DNA of 64,000 bases from the NCBI RefSeq assembly GCF_002777745.1, contig NZ_MEIO01000026.1:94395-158394 (forward strand). The letters are read 5' to 3'. How positions within the stretch are numbered: position 1 is the stretch's first letter; every line of letters begins with the position of its first letter. Positions 53,806 through 62,984 of the stretch are shown in pieces. The position numbers and the translations under genes are program-made. This DNA is from Snodgrassella alvi. Lineage in GTDB: Bacteria; Pseudomonadota; Gammaproteobacteria; Burkholderiales; Neisseriaceae. A model generated the notes under the pieces. It was not told where the DNA came from and did no database searches. It saw only the letters and a program-made list of their open reading frames with translations.

Positions 53806-54486
53806 ATGGCAAAAGCCCCAGTTCGGAACCGTCGCAGTACAAAGCGCGGTATGAGCTTTAAGAGCAGTACCTATTTTTATGATTTGCCGGACGTACCAAC
53901 TAAGGAAATTAGCGCCTTAACCAACACTAAACCGGCTATTGCTACTTCAGTAGGGCACGGCCTGAAAACCGGCGATGTAGTTTGGTTGGAAAGTGAAGAA
54001 AACGGCGCGATTAATGGCTATTACCTTGTAGACGTGAGCAACGAGGATACCTTTGCTTTGATGATTCTGGATGGCGAAGATATAGGCACGATTACCGATG
54101 CGAAGTTTACCACTCCTAAGCGTTATAGCTTTTGTGATGCTACCAGCGTAAAGATATCCGCCTTTAAGACTAAGGAAATAAACGTAACCACCATCTGCGA
54201 TGAAGACAGCGTGGTAGAACTGGAAACAGAACCGGGCACCATCAGCCTGTCCGGCTTGTGGGAACCAGATAAGGCTGTGCAGAGTTTTCTGGAGGATATG
54301 GCTGAAGAAAAGGAAACCATATTTTTCACTATGAAGCCGAAAGGCAGCAAGCGTATGCGTGGCTATCAGGTAAAAATTACCAGTTACGACTGGGACGGTA
54401 AAAGCGAAGACAAGTGGCAGTTTGCCATGGAACTAAAGATTAACGGCCGTGGCCGTAAACTTGATATGACAACCGGAGCAAAATAA
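53806..54486 (+). CDS. Major tail tube protein
   Basis: A 226-residue protein. Basic N-terminus (RNRRSTKRGMSFKSSTYFYD), then beta-rich segments including AIATSVGHGLKTGDVVWLES and ETEPGTISLSGLWEPDKAVQ. This is the phage tail tube fold; position before the G/GT chaperones agrees. RBS GGAG lies nine bases upstream. Polymerises into the tube whose length is fixed by the tape measure protein. Confidence 0.82.
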   Translation: MAKAPVRNRRSTKRGMSFKSSTYFYDLPDVPTKEISALTNTKPAIATSVGHGLKTGDVVWLESEENGAINGYYLVDVSNEDTFALMILDGEDIGTITDAKFTTPKRYSFCDATSVKISAFKTKEINVTTICDEDSVVELETEPGTISLSGLWEPDKAVQSFLEDMAEEKETIFFTMKPKGSKRMRGYQVKITSYDWDGKSEDKWQFAMELKINGRGRKLDMTTGAK

Positions 54487-54487
54487 C

Positions 54488-54877
54488 ATGACTAACACAA
54501 CAAACACAAAAGAAGCCTTTGTCAATGCTGCCCGCCAGTATATGAGCAAGGCAGTAATCAGTGCCGTACCGGATATTGCCCCGTACGGTGGCCATCTGCA
54601 TGTCAAGATGTTCAGTGTGCGTGAAATGACTGATTTCTTTCAGCGTTGCAGTGAATTTGAAAGCAGCTACGATGATGGTTTAAACAGCGTACGGGAAAAA
54701 GCGCTGATGATTGTCGACCAGAATGGTAAGCCCATGTTTTACCCGGATAGCCGTGAAGATTTGGAGTTTCTGGCTGAACTGCCCAGCAAAGTACTGGCGG
54801 CCGTACAGGATCATTTCTTCCTGATCAACGGGGACGAAGGACTAAAAAAGCAATCACAAGGCGCGAAAAGTTCATAA
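54488..54877 (+). CDS. Tail assembly chaperone (G-like)
   Basis: A 129-residue protein, MTNTTNTKEAFVNAARQYMS and a middle HVKMFSVREMTDFFQRCSEF. It begins one base after the tail tube gene. Near its end CTAAAAAAG contains the slippery heptamer A AAA AAG (54844-54850), which allows a -1 shift into the downstream frame to make a G-T fusion. Together they load tape measure protein during tail assembly. Confidence 0.85.
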   Translation: MTNTTNTKEAFVNAARQYMSKAVISAVPDIAPYGGHLHVKMFSVREMTDFFQRCSEFESSYDDGLNSVREKALMIVDQNGKPMFYPDSREDLEFLAELPSKVLAAVQDHFFLINGDEGLKKQSQGAKSS

Positions 54878-55179
54878 TTGAGCTGTCTTTTCTGCTGCAT
54901 ATTCCGGCCAGTGAAATAGATAACTGGCCGGTAAACGAGCTTAACCGTTATCTGAATTACTATAACCGCTTTGGTTTTCCGCAATGGCGTATTGAGCAGT
55001 ATCTGGCCTATAACACCCTAGTCACAGCACGGGCGGCAGGCAATGATGAGATTCAATTACAAGACCTGTTATTGCCAGATATAGCGGATGGTGAAACGGT
55101 GAACCAAACCGATGCAGATTCGGGCAACCACGAAGACAATATAGATGAGATTGACGCGTTTCTGGATACGTTTGACTAA
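54850..55179 (+). CDS. T part of the -1 frameshifted tail chaperone (G-T)
   Basis: After a -1 slip at 54844-54850 the ribosome reads 109 further codons from 54850: AITRREKFIIELSFLLHIPA, then SEIDNWPVNELNRYLNYYNR and an acidic tail (NHEDNIDEIDAFLDTFD) ending at TAA 55177. The frame has no good start of its own in this position. The fusion G-T would be about 230 residues. Arrangement is that of lambda gpG/gpGT. Confidence 0.85.
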   Translation, partial: AITRREKFIIELSFLLHIPASEIDNWPVNELNRYLNYYNRFGFPQWRIEQYLAYNTLVTARAAGNDEIQLQDLLLPDIADGETVNQTDADSGNHEDNIDEIDAFLDTFD

Positions 55180-55181
55180 CA

Positions 55182-55206
55182 CAGCGGCTAAGTGCCGCTG
55201 TTTTTT
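55182..55206 (+). terminator. Hairpin with T-run after the chaperones
   Basis: CAGCGGC-TAAGT-GCCGCTG followed by TTTTTTATAGGG, again leading into the next ribosome-binding site. Confidence 0.8.
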
Positions 55207-55219
55207 ATAGGGCGTTGGT

Positions 55220-55444
55220 ATGGGATGTGATTGTAATCAAGAAGTACAGGCGCAGCGCGACAGCAGCAGTAACTATGAGCGCAAAAAGGCCATCTGTGCC
55301 ACCTGCACGGAAATTAACCGCTGGGTATCAGGAACACCGCCTGGAGCACCGATACACATGTTTGACCGGTGTTCCAAGTGTGGTTGTTTTATCAAACCCA
55401 AAGCGAAAATTTGGGGGTTACAGTGCCCATTAGATAAATGGTGA
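55220..55444 (+). CDS. Cysteine-rich small phage protein
   Basis: A 74-residue protein with nine cysteines arranged CDC, CATC, CSKCGC and a last C near the end (MGCDCNQEVQ; KAICATCTEI; FDRCSKCGCF; LQCPLDKW). The pairs could bind two zinc ions. AGGG lies nine bases upstream. It sits between the chaperones and the tape measure gene, where small zinc proteins occur in several related phages. Function unknown. Confidence 0.7.
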   Translation: MGCDCNQEVQAQRDSSSNYERKKAICATCTEINRWVSGTPPGAPIHMFDRCSKCGCFIKPKAKIWGLQCPLDKW

Positions 55445-55460
55445 TGATAAAGGTATAGAT

Positions 55461-58400
55461 ATGTCTGAAGATTTAACCATAGGTTTTGGACTTGATGCGC
55501 GCGGGTTTATTTCCGGCGTGCGCAGCACCGAAGAGCAGGCAAAAAAAGCCGCACAGGCATTAACACGTGCCTATCAGTCCTCTGCACGCAGCGTTAATGG
55601 CCTGTCGGATGCACTAATTGCCACCAGAGCCCAAACTTTGTTAAATCTGGGCGTCACCATGGAACAGGTGAATGCTTTCAAACAGACCGCGGTTTCAGTA
55701 CGTGCATACAAGGAAGAATTAAAAAAGGTTGGTAATGAATATGAAAACGACTCAGCACGCCTGAACGCCTATCTGATTAAATTCGGCAAACAAAATGAAC
55801 TCTTATCGCTGGCGGCAATCAGGACACGGGAATTAAAAGCGGAAGAAGCAGCCCTTGCCGCTCAAAGAAGAGTGCTGCCGGCAGCAGAGGCGACCAAACC
55901 GACAGCACCAGTAAAGCCAAAGCAGGAAACCTTGGTTGCAGATAAAAGCGGGGTTATTGATGTAAGAAGCCTGACTGAATTTAATACCAAACTTGATACT
56001 GCTGCCGTCAAGGTAAGAAACCTGACCGTGGCCATGCTGGGTATTGGCAGTGTTAAGCAAATATCAGCAATGTCCGATGAGTGGACAACCGTCAACAACC
56101 GCTTAAAGCTGGTGATTGATTCTACCGCCGAACTGGCACAGGTGCGCAGCCAGTTAATAGCCAGTGCCAACAAAACCGGCCAGGCATTAGGCACCGTGGC
56201 AGAGCTGTATAACAAACTGGCCATGTCGCAGAACCAGACCGGAATCAGTGGCAGCAAGCTGCTGAAACTAACCGATACCATCAATAAATCCATGTTAATC
56301 GGCGGGGGCTCGGCCGAATCACAGGCGGCGGCACTGGTGCAGTTGTCACAGGCGTTCGTTTCCGGCACATTACGTGGGCAAGAATTAAATTCCGTACTGG
56401 AACAGGCGCCCGGGCTGGCGATGGTCATTGCTAAAGGCATGGGGGTAACAGTAGGACAATTACGTTCACTGGCTGCTGCCGGTAAACTGACATCTGAAGT
56501 AATAGCCAATGCCATCCTGAAACAGGCACCTGAAGTTGATGCGCGGTTTGCCAAGATGAATAAGACTATTGGTCAAGCCAGCACCAGCCTTAAAAACAAA
56601 GTGATGTCTTTTGTTGGAGCACTGGATGAAACCACAGGAGCCAGCCGGAAAGCCGGTGCAGTACTGGAATGGTTAGGTAATCATCTGGGGCTGGTTGCTG
56701 CTGCCGTTGGTACTGTGGCGGCTGTCTATACCGGTAAATATGCCGCATCTATTGCGGCGGTGATTATCCGCAAATATGCTGAAATTGCCGCATCGGAAAA
56801 ATCCACCGCGGCCATGCTGAAAGAGGCGGCGGCCGCTAAATTGCTGGCGACAGCCAAAGCGGGCAGTGCAGCCAGTGGTACAGCCAGTGCGGCAGGTATG
56901 GCTGGAGCAGCAGGAGCCCGCGCAATCGGCAATGTTGCCGGTGGCTGGGTTGGTTTGGTTGCCAGTTTGGCCACGGCAGTATTTACATATTACGAAATCA
57001 GTAAAGCTACCGATGTGGCCACCAGCTCCCTCCGGACACAAATAGGAACCATAGAAGAGCTAAAAGAAAAATACGCCGCCGCGGATGCAACAGAAAAAAC
57101 GCATCTGAAAAATGAGGTGGAAAAAAACTATCACGAGGCTATTGAGCAAAAAAACAAACTAGCCGACGGGCTGGTTAGGGAATCAGTAGACGTTAAGAAC
57201 GGCCTGTTTAGTAAAGGAGATGTAACAGATTGGCAATTGCTTGCAGCAACGCCTGAAATTAAGAAGATAGAGGAAGCTTTAAAAAGCGGTAAATTAGCAG
57301 CAGAACAGGCAGGCAAAGCTGTAATTACACTTCTGCATTTAAAGCCCGATTCCAAATCCGCCAAGGCTATTGAAGAGCGTCTCTACAAGTTTGAACAGTT
57401 TCGCAGGCAGGCTGTTGACTTGGCTAAAGAAGCGAATGCCTACGGCCTTAACATACCCATTGAGGAAACAGCGGCGGATAAAGAACGCGCTGCGGCCAAG
57501 GCTGTGGAGGCTGTAAATCAAGCCTTTAAAGATTTAATAACTTCGCAAGAACAGAGCAATGAGCTGCTAAAAAAGCAACGGGAGTTAATGGCTGGCGGCA
57601 TGTCGGAAAAGGTTGCCGCGGAGGTAGCCAAAGCGAGTACCGGTACGTTAAAGGGTAAAGATGGGCAGTTAAAAGAATATACTCAGTATTTATCAGCTAA
57701 CGAAAGCCTGCAAAAGCAGATCGACAACATTAAATCGGTATCTGATACCCTGCGGTCCCTAGGTGAAAGTGCTGATGCAGCTAAAGCAGAGCTACAAGGT
57801 GGTAAAGAGGGTTTAGCCCTGTTTCAGCTATCCACCAAAAACGCCACCAGCGCGCAGCTTGAACAAGCCAAGCAATACATGGCACAAAGCAAGCTGTACA
57901 GGGAGCAGTTACAGAACCAGCAGACCCTGAAAGACATGGTGCAGCAGGCACAGGAAGCAAAGGCGGAATTAATCGGCGGTAAAAACGGACTGATTGCATT
58001 CCAGATGGGGTTAAGAAACGCCACTGCTGAACAGATACGGCAGGCGCAGGCGGTCAACGCCTTAACTGAGCAAATACAGCGACAAAAATCTGTTTTATCT
58101 ACATTAGAGAGCTTAAAAGAACAGGTTGAGACGCTGGGCATGGATTCCATCCAGCGCCAGCTATACAGTATGCGCAAGGATGGAGCAACACCGGAGCAGT
58201 TACGTTATGCCGAGGCGATGCTCAGGCAGATTAAATCATTCGATGAGGCGCAAAAAGATACCAAAGCGGCAGCAAGGGATTTAGCTGATGCAGCCGCAGA
58301 GTTAAAAGGCGGTAGTGAAATAAAAGATGAGCAAAAGCCGCTTAGTATCTTCAGCAAAGAGTATCGCGCCAGGGAAGAAGCCTACTGGAAGCAGAAGCGG

Positions 58401-58694
58401 CAGGAAGAATCACAGGTAGGTGGTGCCTCCTACTTCACCGGAGCCAAGCCTGCCGCATCCGAACTGCCACGAACAGCCTCCATACCAATGCCGCCATCGG
58501 GATTTGGTTCAGGCAAAGATACCGGCAAGGGTATCGATGACATGGTCAAGGTAACCGAAGTAATCAAGGTAGATATAACCAATGGTGATAAAAACGTGAC
58601 ATTCAAAGCACTTTTTGATGCACCCAACGGTGCCAATGAATTCGTGCAGATATGGAAAAACGCATTGCACAGCGTTGCTAACGATTTGAGATAA
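55461..58694 (+). CDS. Tape measure protein
   Basis: A 1077-residue tail ruler. N-terminal TMP domain: MSDEWTTVNNRLKLVIDSTA, QLSQAFVSGTLRGQELNSVL and EQAPGLAMVIAKGMGVTVGQ (about 195-340). Hydrophobic stretches (about 405-450 and 475-515, Ala/Gly-rich) may form the DNA-ejection channel. The C-terminal half is coiled-coil and carries two imperfect copies of about 60 residues (AELQGGKEGLALFQ and AELIGGKNGLIAFQ). At about 1.5 angstrom per residue, tail length would be near 160 nm if all is helical; that is an estimate. Confidence 0.9.
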   Translation: MSEDLTIGFGLDARGFISGVRSTEEQAKKAAQALTRAYQSSARSVNGLSDALIATRAQTLLNLGVTMEQVNAFKQTAVSVRAYKEELKKVGNEYENDSARLNAYLIKFGKQNELLSLAAIRTRELKAEEAALAAQRRVLPAAEATKPTAPVKPKQETLVADKSGVIDVRSLTEFNTKLDTAAVKVRNLTVAMLGIGSVKQISAMSDEWTTVNNRLKLVIDSTAELAQVRSQLIASANKTGQALGTVAELYNKLAMSQNQTGISGSKLLKLTDTINKSMLIGGGSAESQAAALVQLSQAFVSGTLRGQELNSVLEQAPGLAMVIAKGMGVTVGQLRSLAAAGKLTSEVIANAILKQAPEVDARFAKMNKTIGQASTSLKNKVMSFVGALDETTGASRKAGAVLEWLGNHLGLVAAAVGTVAAVYTGKYAASIAAVIIRKYAEIAASEKSTAAMLKEAAAAKLLATAKAGSAASGTASAAGMAGAAGARAIGNVAGGWVGLVASLATAVFTYYEISKATDVATSSLRTQIGTIEELKEKYAAADATEKTHLKNEVEKNYHEAIEQKNKLADGLVRESVDVKNGLFSKGDVTDWQLLAATPEIKKIEEALKSGKLAAEQAGKAVITLLHLKPDSKSAKAIEERLYKFEQFRRQAVDLAKEANAYGLNIPIEETAADKERAAAKAVEAVNQAFKDLITSQEQSNELLKKQRELMAGGMSEKVAAEVAKASTGTLKGKDGQLKEYTQYLSANESLQKQIDNIKSVSDTLRSLGESADAAKAELQGGKEGLALFQLSTKNATSAQLEQAKQYMAQSKLYREQLQNQQTLKDMVQQAQEAKAELIGGKNGLIAFQMGLRNATAEQIRQAQAVNALTEQIQRQKSVLSTLESLKEQVETLGMDSIQRQLYSMRKDGATPEQLRYAEAMLRQIKSFDEAQKDTKAAARDLADAAAELKGGSEIKDEQKPLSIFSKEYRAREEAYWKQKRQEESQVGGASYFTGAKPAASELPRTASIPMPPSGFGSGKDTGKGIDDMVKVTEVIKVDITNGDKNVTFKALFDAPNGANEFVQIWKNALHSVANDLR

Positions 58695-58695
58695 C

Positions 58696-58719
58696 ACCGG
58701 CCGGATGGCCGGTTTTTTT
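58696..58719 (+). terminator. Hairpin with T-run after the tape measure gene
   Basis: ACCGGCC-GGAT-GGCCGGT followed by TTTTTTATGAGG, leading into the RBS of the next tail gene. Confidence 0.82.
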
Positions 58720-58733
58720 ATGAGGTTTTAAAC

Positions 58734-59312
58734 ATGCCTTTTATTTTGTACACAGATGCACAAATGACCATGGAAGCGGTAAGCCCCTATCAACTGAACT
58801 TTAACGGCGCAGGTAAAAACGACTTTCAACTATTTTTTGGCAGTCCACACCCAAACGAAACCCTGAAACCAAAAACCGACCAGCAGATTATGCTGGTGCC
58901 GGCCAGCCGCCTGAAAAAATGGGAGCCAAACCGCGTGTATAGTTTTGGCAATATCGTAGAACCGGTTGTCTCTAATGGCTACATGTATCAGTGTCTGGAT
59001 AACGCCCAGACCGGAAACAACGAACCTGCATGGGGAAGAGAGCGCGGCAGCAAATGCAGTTCGGGCAGCACAATATTTATAAATTTAGGGGAAAAATTCC
59101 AGCCGGCCAACGTCCAGCTATCCCTGACACAGGCCGGACTAGAAACAGCCGGCGCAGGGGTCGCGCTAGAACTAGGGACGCAGTTACAGGGAGGCAGAGC
59201 CATCCCGATTTTTATCCGCGTAACCAATCCGAGCAACAGCGTGCGCAGTGACCGCTCCGACCCGTGCATCAGCATTATGCTGAATGCCACCATCACCGAA
59301 ACAACCGCCTAA
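58734..59312 (+). CDS. Tail protein with carbohydrate-binding-like segment
   Basis: A 192-residue protein. The middle, KKWEPNRVYSFGNIVEPVVS then NGYMYQCLDNAQTGNNEPAW (about 58-100), matches the W-x-Y-x-x-G-x-x-V...Y-x-C...EPxW pattern of carbohydrate-binding modules found in phage tail proteins. The flanks are beta-rich. It probably belongs to the distal tail. RBS GAGG lies nine bases upstream. Confidence 0.6.
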   Translation: MPFILYTDAQMTMEAVSPYQLNFNGAGKNDFQLFFGSPHPNETLKPKTDQQIMLVPASRLKKWEPNRVYSFGNIVEPVVSNGYMYQCLDNAQTGNNEPAWGRERGSKCSSGSTIFINLGEKFQPANVQLSLTQAGLETAGAGVALELGTQLQGGRAIPIFIRVTNPSNSVRSDRSDPCISIMLNATITETTA

Positions 59313-59324
59313 ACAGGAAGTACC

Positions 59325-61475
59325 ATGCTTGGCACGTCACCACTCAACACAACCCTGCTAGCCACCGATACCGGCGAGGCAGTACAGGCAGAAACCAATC
59401 GCAGCACCGAATTAATCCGCATTGGTTGCACTGTACGAGCCATAGTAGAACAAAGTGGGGATTTAATCGCCATTACCTGTAATGTTTACCAGAGAACAGA
59501 AAGCGGGGGAGATTTACTGCACATCGCGCAGGTGGCCAATCCAGTATGTGACAGAGAATTATTGCAGGTTAGTCAACATGCATTTAATCCGGCACCAAAC
59601 CGCTTTATGCGCGCCAGATTTGCAAAAGGCTTTGATGGTGAGAAATACGCTATCAGGATATTTGTGGCTGGTGTTGAGCTGTGCAATGTAGTGCGCACCT
59701 GTGAAGTGCATTTTGCCGAGGGAGAATCCGCCAAGGCCAGCCTGTACCTGCGGGAGCCGTGCGGCGCGATTGACTTATACCGGTACTATAACCGGCAGAT
59801 AGATATTTACGCGCAGACAGATAAATACCTGTACCAAGTATTTTCCGGCATCATTGATATGCCCAAAATAGACTATTCAGACCGTCTGCGCGTACTCAAC
59901 GCCACTAAAGACCGCAGCAAATCGGTTGAGGAACTGAATATCGACACTATACACAGCATTGGTTACTGGTCATCTTCAATTTTTGGCGAAGAGGAGGGTT
60001 ACGAAACCAAAAACGCACAACTGACCGACCGTTTAAGCACCATACCTGCTTCATTTGATTTTGACGCACAGGGGCAGGCGCACATAACCTCGTGGCTCCC
60101 CAGACAGCGCGCTGACTGGACACTGGGTAACTGTGACGTATACGCGGCTAACATGTCCTTAGAGATGGGGAGCGCCGTTTCCATTGTCAATCGTGTTGAG
60201 ATTGAATTGCATCACCAGTTCGACCGCCTGATACATCGCGAAATCAGCTTTAATTACCGCTATCTTAACTTTATGAGCGATTACGACTATATCGTCAGAG
60301 TTGCCGCAGAGGGTCCCGCGCCAAAGCTGGCGGAAGTACAGGGCGCAGCCAATGGCGGCGGGTGGACAACCGGAGAATGGTGGGTTAAAGGCACACCGCA
60401 GCCGGGCGTTTACAACGGCATCAGGTGGAAAGCTGCGGAGTACAAATATGATTACGAGCCAACCGGTGAAAAGGATGAAAACGGTCACGACATCGTCAAT
60501 GTAGTACAGATACCGATTGGCAGCGACAGCAACTTATATGCACTGGCGGCATCATGGAAAGCAATGCGCCGCTGGAAACAGGCAATTGACGAAAAATACA
60601 CCATTGTTTTACAGAACCCAGAATCAATCACCATACACGGCGAGAAAAAGGAAAAGGTTACCTACAGCATCAAACACGAAAGTGACGACGATAAGGTGGC
60701 CAGAAACTGGGGGAGTGAAAAGCATTACAAAAGGCCAAAAGGGGTAAAGCAGTTAAATGGCGACTATACAACCAATATCGACAACGTTATCCCCGGAGAA
60801 TTCATTAACGGCTGTCGGGTTGCTATGCAGATAGGCTATACCAGAATGCTGGAAAGCCACCGGCAGAACAGCATAGAGATGGATTGCAAGTTTTTACCGT
60901 TTGCCTGCCTGACTCATACCGTGCATGTAGCAACAGAACGCTTTGATGCAAACGTCAAAATATCGGCATACAGCCATAGCTGGGATTTCACCAGCAAGCG
61001 CGGCAAAACCACCTTAACCGGTAAATTCTTCATGAATCCGGTCAGCGGCGAGCAGGCATTCAGCAAAGTAGAGCCGCCAACCAAACGGCCGCAATTACAC
61101 TGCAACACATTTCAGCAGGATTTCATATTAAATGATTATGTCGTACCTTATGGCGTTGAAGTAATTGAACAAGACCCCAATGCGGATAAAGATGAGGACG
61201 AAAAAGAAGAAGAGGAAGAAAAGGACAAAGGTAATTCCATCACTATTGGCAAGCCAAAATTCAAACTCTATGAATGTAATGGCTATGTAAGAAAAGAAAC
61301 CGGTTACACCTTTAAAGGCACCAAAATGAAGCGCGGCATAGCATTCAGAGTAGAAACTCCAGACATAGAAGAAGAGAGCACAGACACACTGGATGTCGAT
61401 GTTGCAGCGCAGGTGTTTAATCTGGCCATACCACACAATGAGCCATTTCCGCAGTTAACCTGTCATAAAAAATGA
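59325..61475 (+). CDS. Large tail-tip/hub-like protein
   Basis: A 716-residue protein. The middle (about 140-190, REPCGAIDLYRYYNRQIDIY then AQTDKYLYQVFSGIIDMPKI) resembles the beta-barrel core of baseplate hub proteins. There is a strongly acidic run at about 617-633 (DPNADKDEDEKEEEEEKDKG), followed by a beta-rich C-terminal domain. Specific family not recognised. Likely part of the tail tip that contacts the cell. Confidence 0.55.
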   Translation: MLGTSPLNTTLLATDTGEAVQAETNRSTELIRIGCTVRAIVEQSGDLIAITCNVYQRTESGGDLLHIAQVANPVCDRELLQVSQHAFNPAPNRFMRARFAKGFDGEKYAIRIFVAGVELCNVVRTCEVHFAEGESAKASLYLREPCGAIDLYRYYNRQIDIYAQTDKYLYQVFSGIIDMPKIDYSDRLRVLNATKDRSKSVEELNIDTIHSIGYWSSSIFGEEEGYETKNAQLTDRLSTIPASFDFDAQGQAHITSWLPRQRADWTLGNCDVYAANMSLEMGSAVSIVNRVEIELHHQFDRLIHREISFNYRYLNFMSDYDYIVRVAAEGPAPKLAEVQGAANGGGWTTGEWWVKGTPQPGVYNGIRWKAAEYKYDYEPTGEKDENGHDIVNVVQIPIGSDSNLYALAASWKAMRRWKQAIDEKYTIVLQNPESITIHGEKKEKVTYSIKHESDDDKVARNWGSEKHYKRPKGVKQLNGDYTTNIDNVIPGEFINGCRVAMQIGYTRMLESHRQNSIEMDCKFLPFACLTHTVHVATERFDANVKISAYSHSWDFTSKRGKTTLTGKFFMNPVSGEQAFSKVEPPTKRPQLHCNTFQQDFILNDYVVPYGVEVIEQDPNADKDEDEKEEEEEKDKGNSITIGKPKFKLYECNGYVRKETGYTFKGTKMKRGIAFRVETPDIEEESTDTLDVDVAAQVFNLAIPHNEPFPQLTCHKK

Positions 61476-61484
61476 GTGTTAAAC

Positions 61485-62975
61485 ATGAGTCTTGAAGAAG
61501 ATTTCCGCAAACTGTTTGGTAAACGCCGCCCGGGCTACGAGCGCACCCCAAACCGTCCCCGCCTGCTTGGCAGCGCCGGCATGACCAAAATACCTTACGG
61601 CGGCGACAAGCCAAAAGATAACGTATGTCTGGATACGTACGCCCTATTGCACTTTAACGACAAAGGCCAGCCCTCAATTTCCAGTGCACGCGCAATTGAG
61701 GGCTTATTCGAAGTAGAAACCGGCCGGCAGGTGCGCGTATTTCTCGACCCCAGTGCAGTAATTTGTGAGGATAGCGATGTAAAACGTTTCAGTGATTACA
61801 TATGGTACAAGCTACAGCTTAAAAACAACCATGAAGCTGTCTTGATGGGTACAGGGCTCCCAGGGGATCTAAATTTTGATCCAGTAGTATGGTGGGTGGT
61901 GCTGGATGTGTTAGATATACGGCATACATCTGGGGATGTTATGCAAATTAACCCCAAACGGATAGGCGTCGATACACTTAAGGATGTGGTTTATAAAATA
62001 CTGAAAACAAAACCATTAAATGCCAAAGCATTTTTTACAACCATACCGATAAAAGAAGACCTGCTAACAGCGGACCGTGATGAGTACAAAAAAGCAGTTA
62101 AACAGATTTTTGATTTCGTATGTACCTATGTCAACGAAAGCAGTAAATACAATCGTTACACATGGCTGGCTTTATACGCTGCATATCAGCAAACAAACAG
62201 CCTGGTAGTTGAAGATAGGAATTTTACTAAACTGAAGAATCTGGTTTACGCTGCCGAAAAATACGCCGGCAAACAAATTCCCAAAGATGGAGAAATGGTT
62301 TATACATGGAAAACACCGACAAAACCGTTTATATACGCTTCCGTTGAGAATTGGTCATTAGAGGCAAAAAAGGCTTACTGGGGCTTGCCTGCGGATAACT
62401 TCAAATTGTACGAATCCCGTTGGAAATTTGCCGATGATTTAGTGTGCGGTGCCAGCCTGATTAAAGATTATGCACTGCAAAACGCAGGTGTGGCCGCCGA
62501 TGAGGAACTGGATACAGGCAATGTCGCCAATATGAAATATGGTGACCACTTCATACACTCATTTGACTATGAGGAAACCGGTGCTAAACAGTACTTTAAT
62601 CAGGATGTAACCTTTTATTATCGGAACAAATACGATGAAGATGGAAACGAAAGAGGCGAAGATAAAAATATACCTTTCGTAACGTTATCCGACAAAGGCG
62701 TGACCCGATTATGGAGCGTCGACATCTTTCCGGACAGCGCCATTATTGACCTGAGATTTGACCCTAAAACAAGCACCTTTATACCGTCCCATCCCCTAAG
62801 CACAGACCTAATCCCAGATGAGCTAAACGGTTTAAGCGGATTAAGCCTGAAGGATGAAAACGAAAACCTCTACAGCATCGCCTTAACCGACGGCGGTTTT
62901 TTATTGCATAGCGCAGCAGCAGGTAGAACGTGGAAAATTGAACACGGAGATTATGGCCTGCCTGATAAAAAATAA
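61485..62975 (+). CDS. Hypothetical tail protein (496 aa)
   Basis: A large soluble protein starting MSLEEDFRKLFGKRRPGYER. It has a beta-rich N-terminal part (CLDTYALLHFNDKGQPSISS), a helical middle (AVKQIFDFVCTYVNESSKYN) and a beta-rich C-terminus (LSLKDENENLYSIALTDGGF). No recognised family. It is in the tail-tip cluster and follows the hub-like gene by ten bases. ATG at 61485; a GTG at 61476 is possible. Little can be said beyond structural role. Confidence 0.6.
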   Translation: MSLEEDFRKLFGKRRPGYERTPNRPRLLGSAGMTKIPYGGDKPKDNVCLDTYALLHFNDKGQPSISSARAIEGLFEVETGRQVRVFLDPSAVICEDSDVKRFSDYIWYKLQLKNNHEAVLMGTGLPGDLNFDPVVWWVVLDVLDIRHTSGDVMQINPKRIGVDTLKDVVYKILKTKPLNAKAFFTTIPIKEDLLTADRDEYKKAVKQIFDFVCTYVNESSKYNRYTWLALYAAYQQTNSLVVEDRNFTKLKNLVYAAEKYAGKQIPKDGEMVYTWKTPTKPFIYASVENWSLEAKKAYWGLPADNFKLYESRWKFADDLVCGASLIKDYALQNAGVAADEELDTGNVANMKYGDHFIHSFDYEETGAKQYFNQDVTFYYRNKYDEDGNERGEDKNIPFVTLSDKGVTRLWSVDIFPDSAIIDLRFDPKTSTFIPSHPLSTDLIPDELNGLSGLSLKDENENLYSIALTDGGFLLHSAAAGRTWKIEHGDYGLPDKK

Positions 62976-62984
62976 GGTAGCAAA

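Noticed and set aside
55862..56554. 230-codon minus-strand frame inside the tape measure gene
   Set aside because: Antisense shadow of the tape measure coding region; no RBS or domain pattern.
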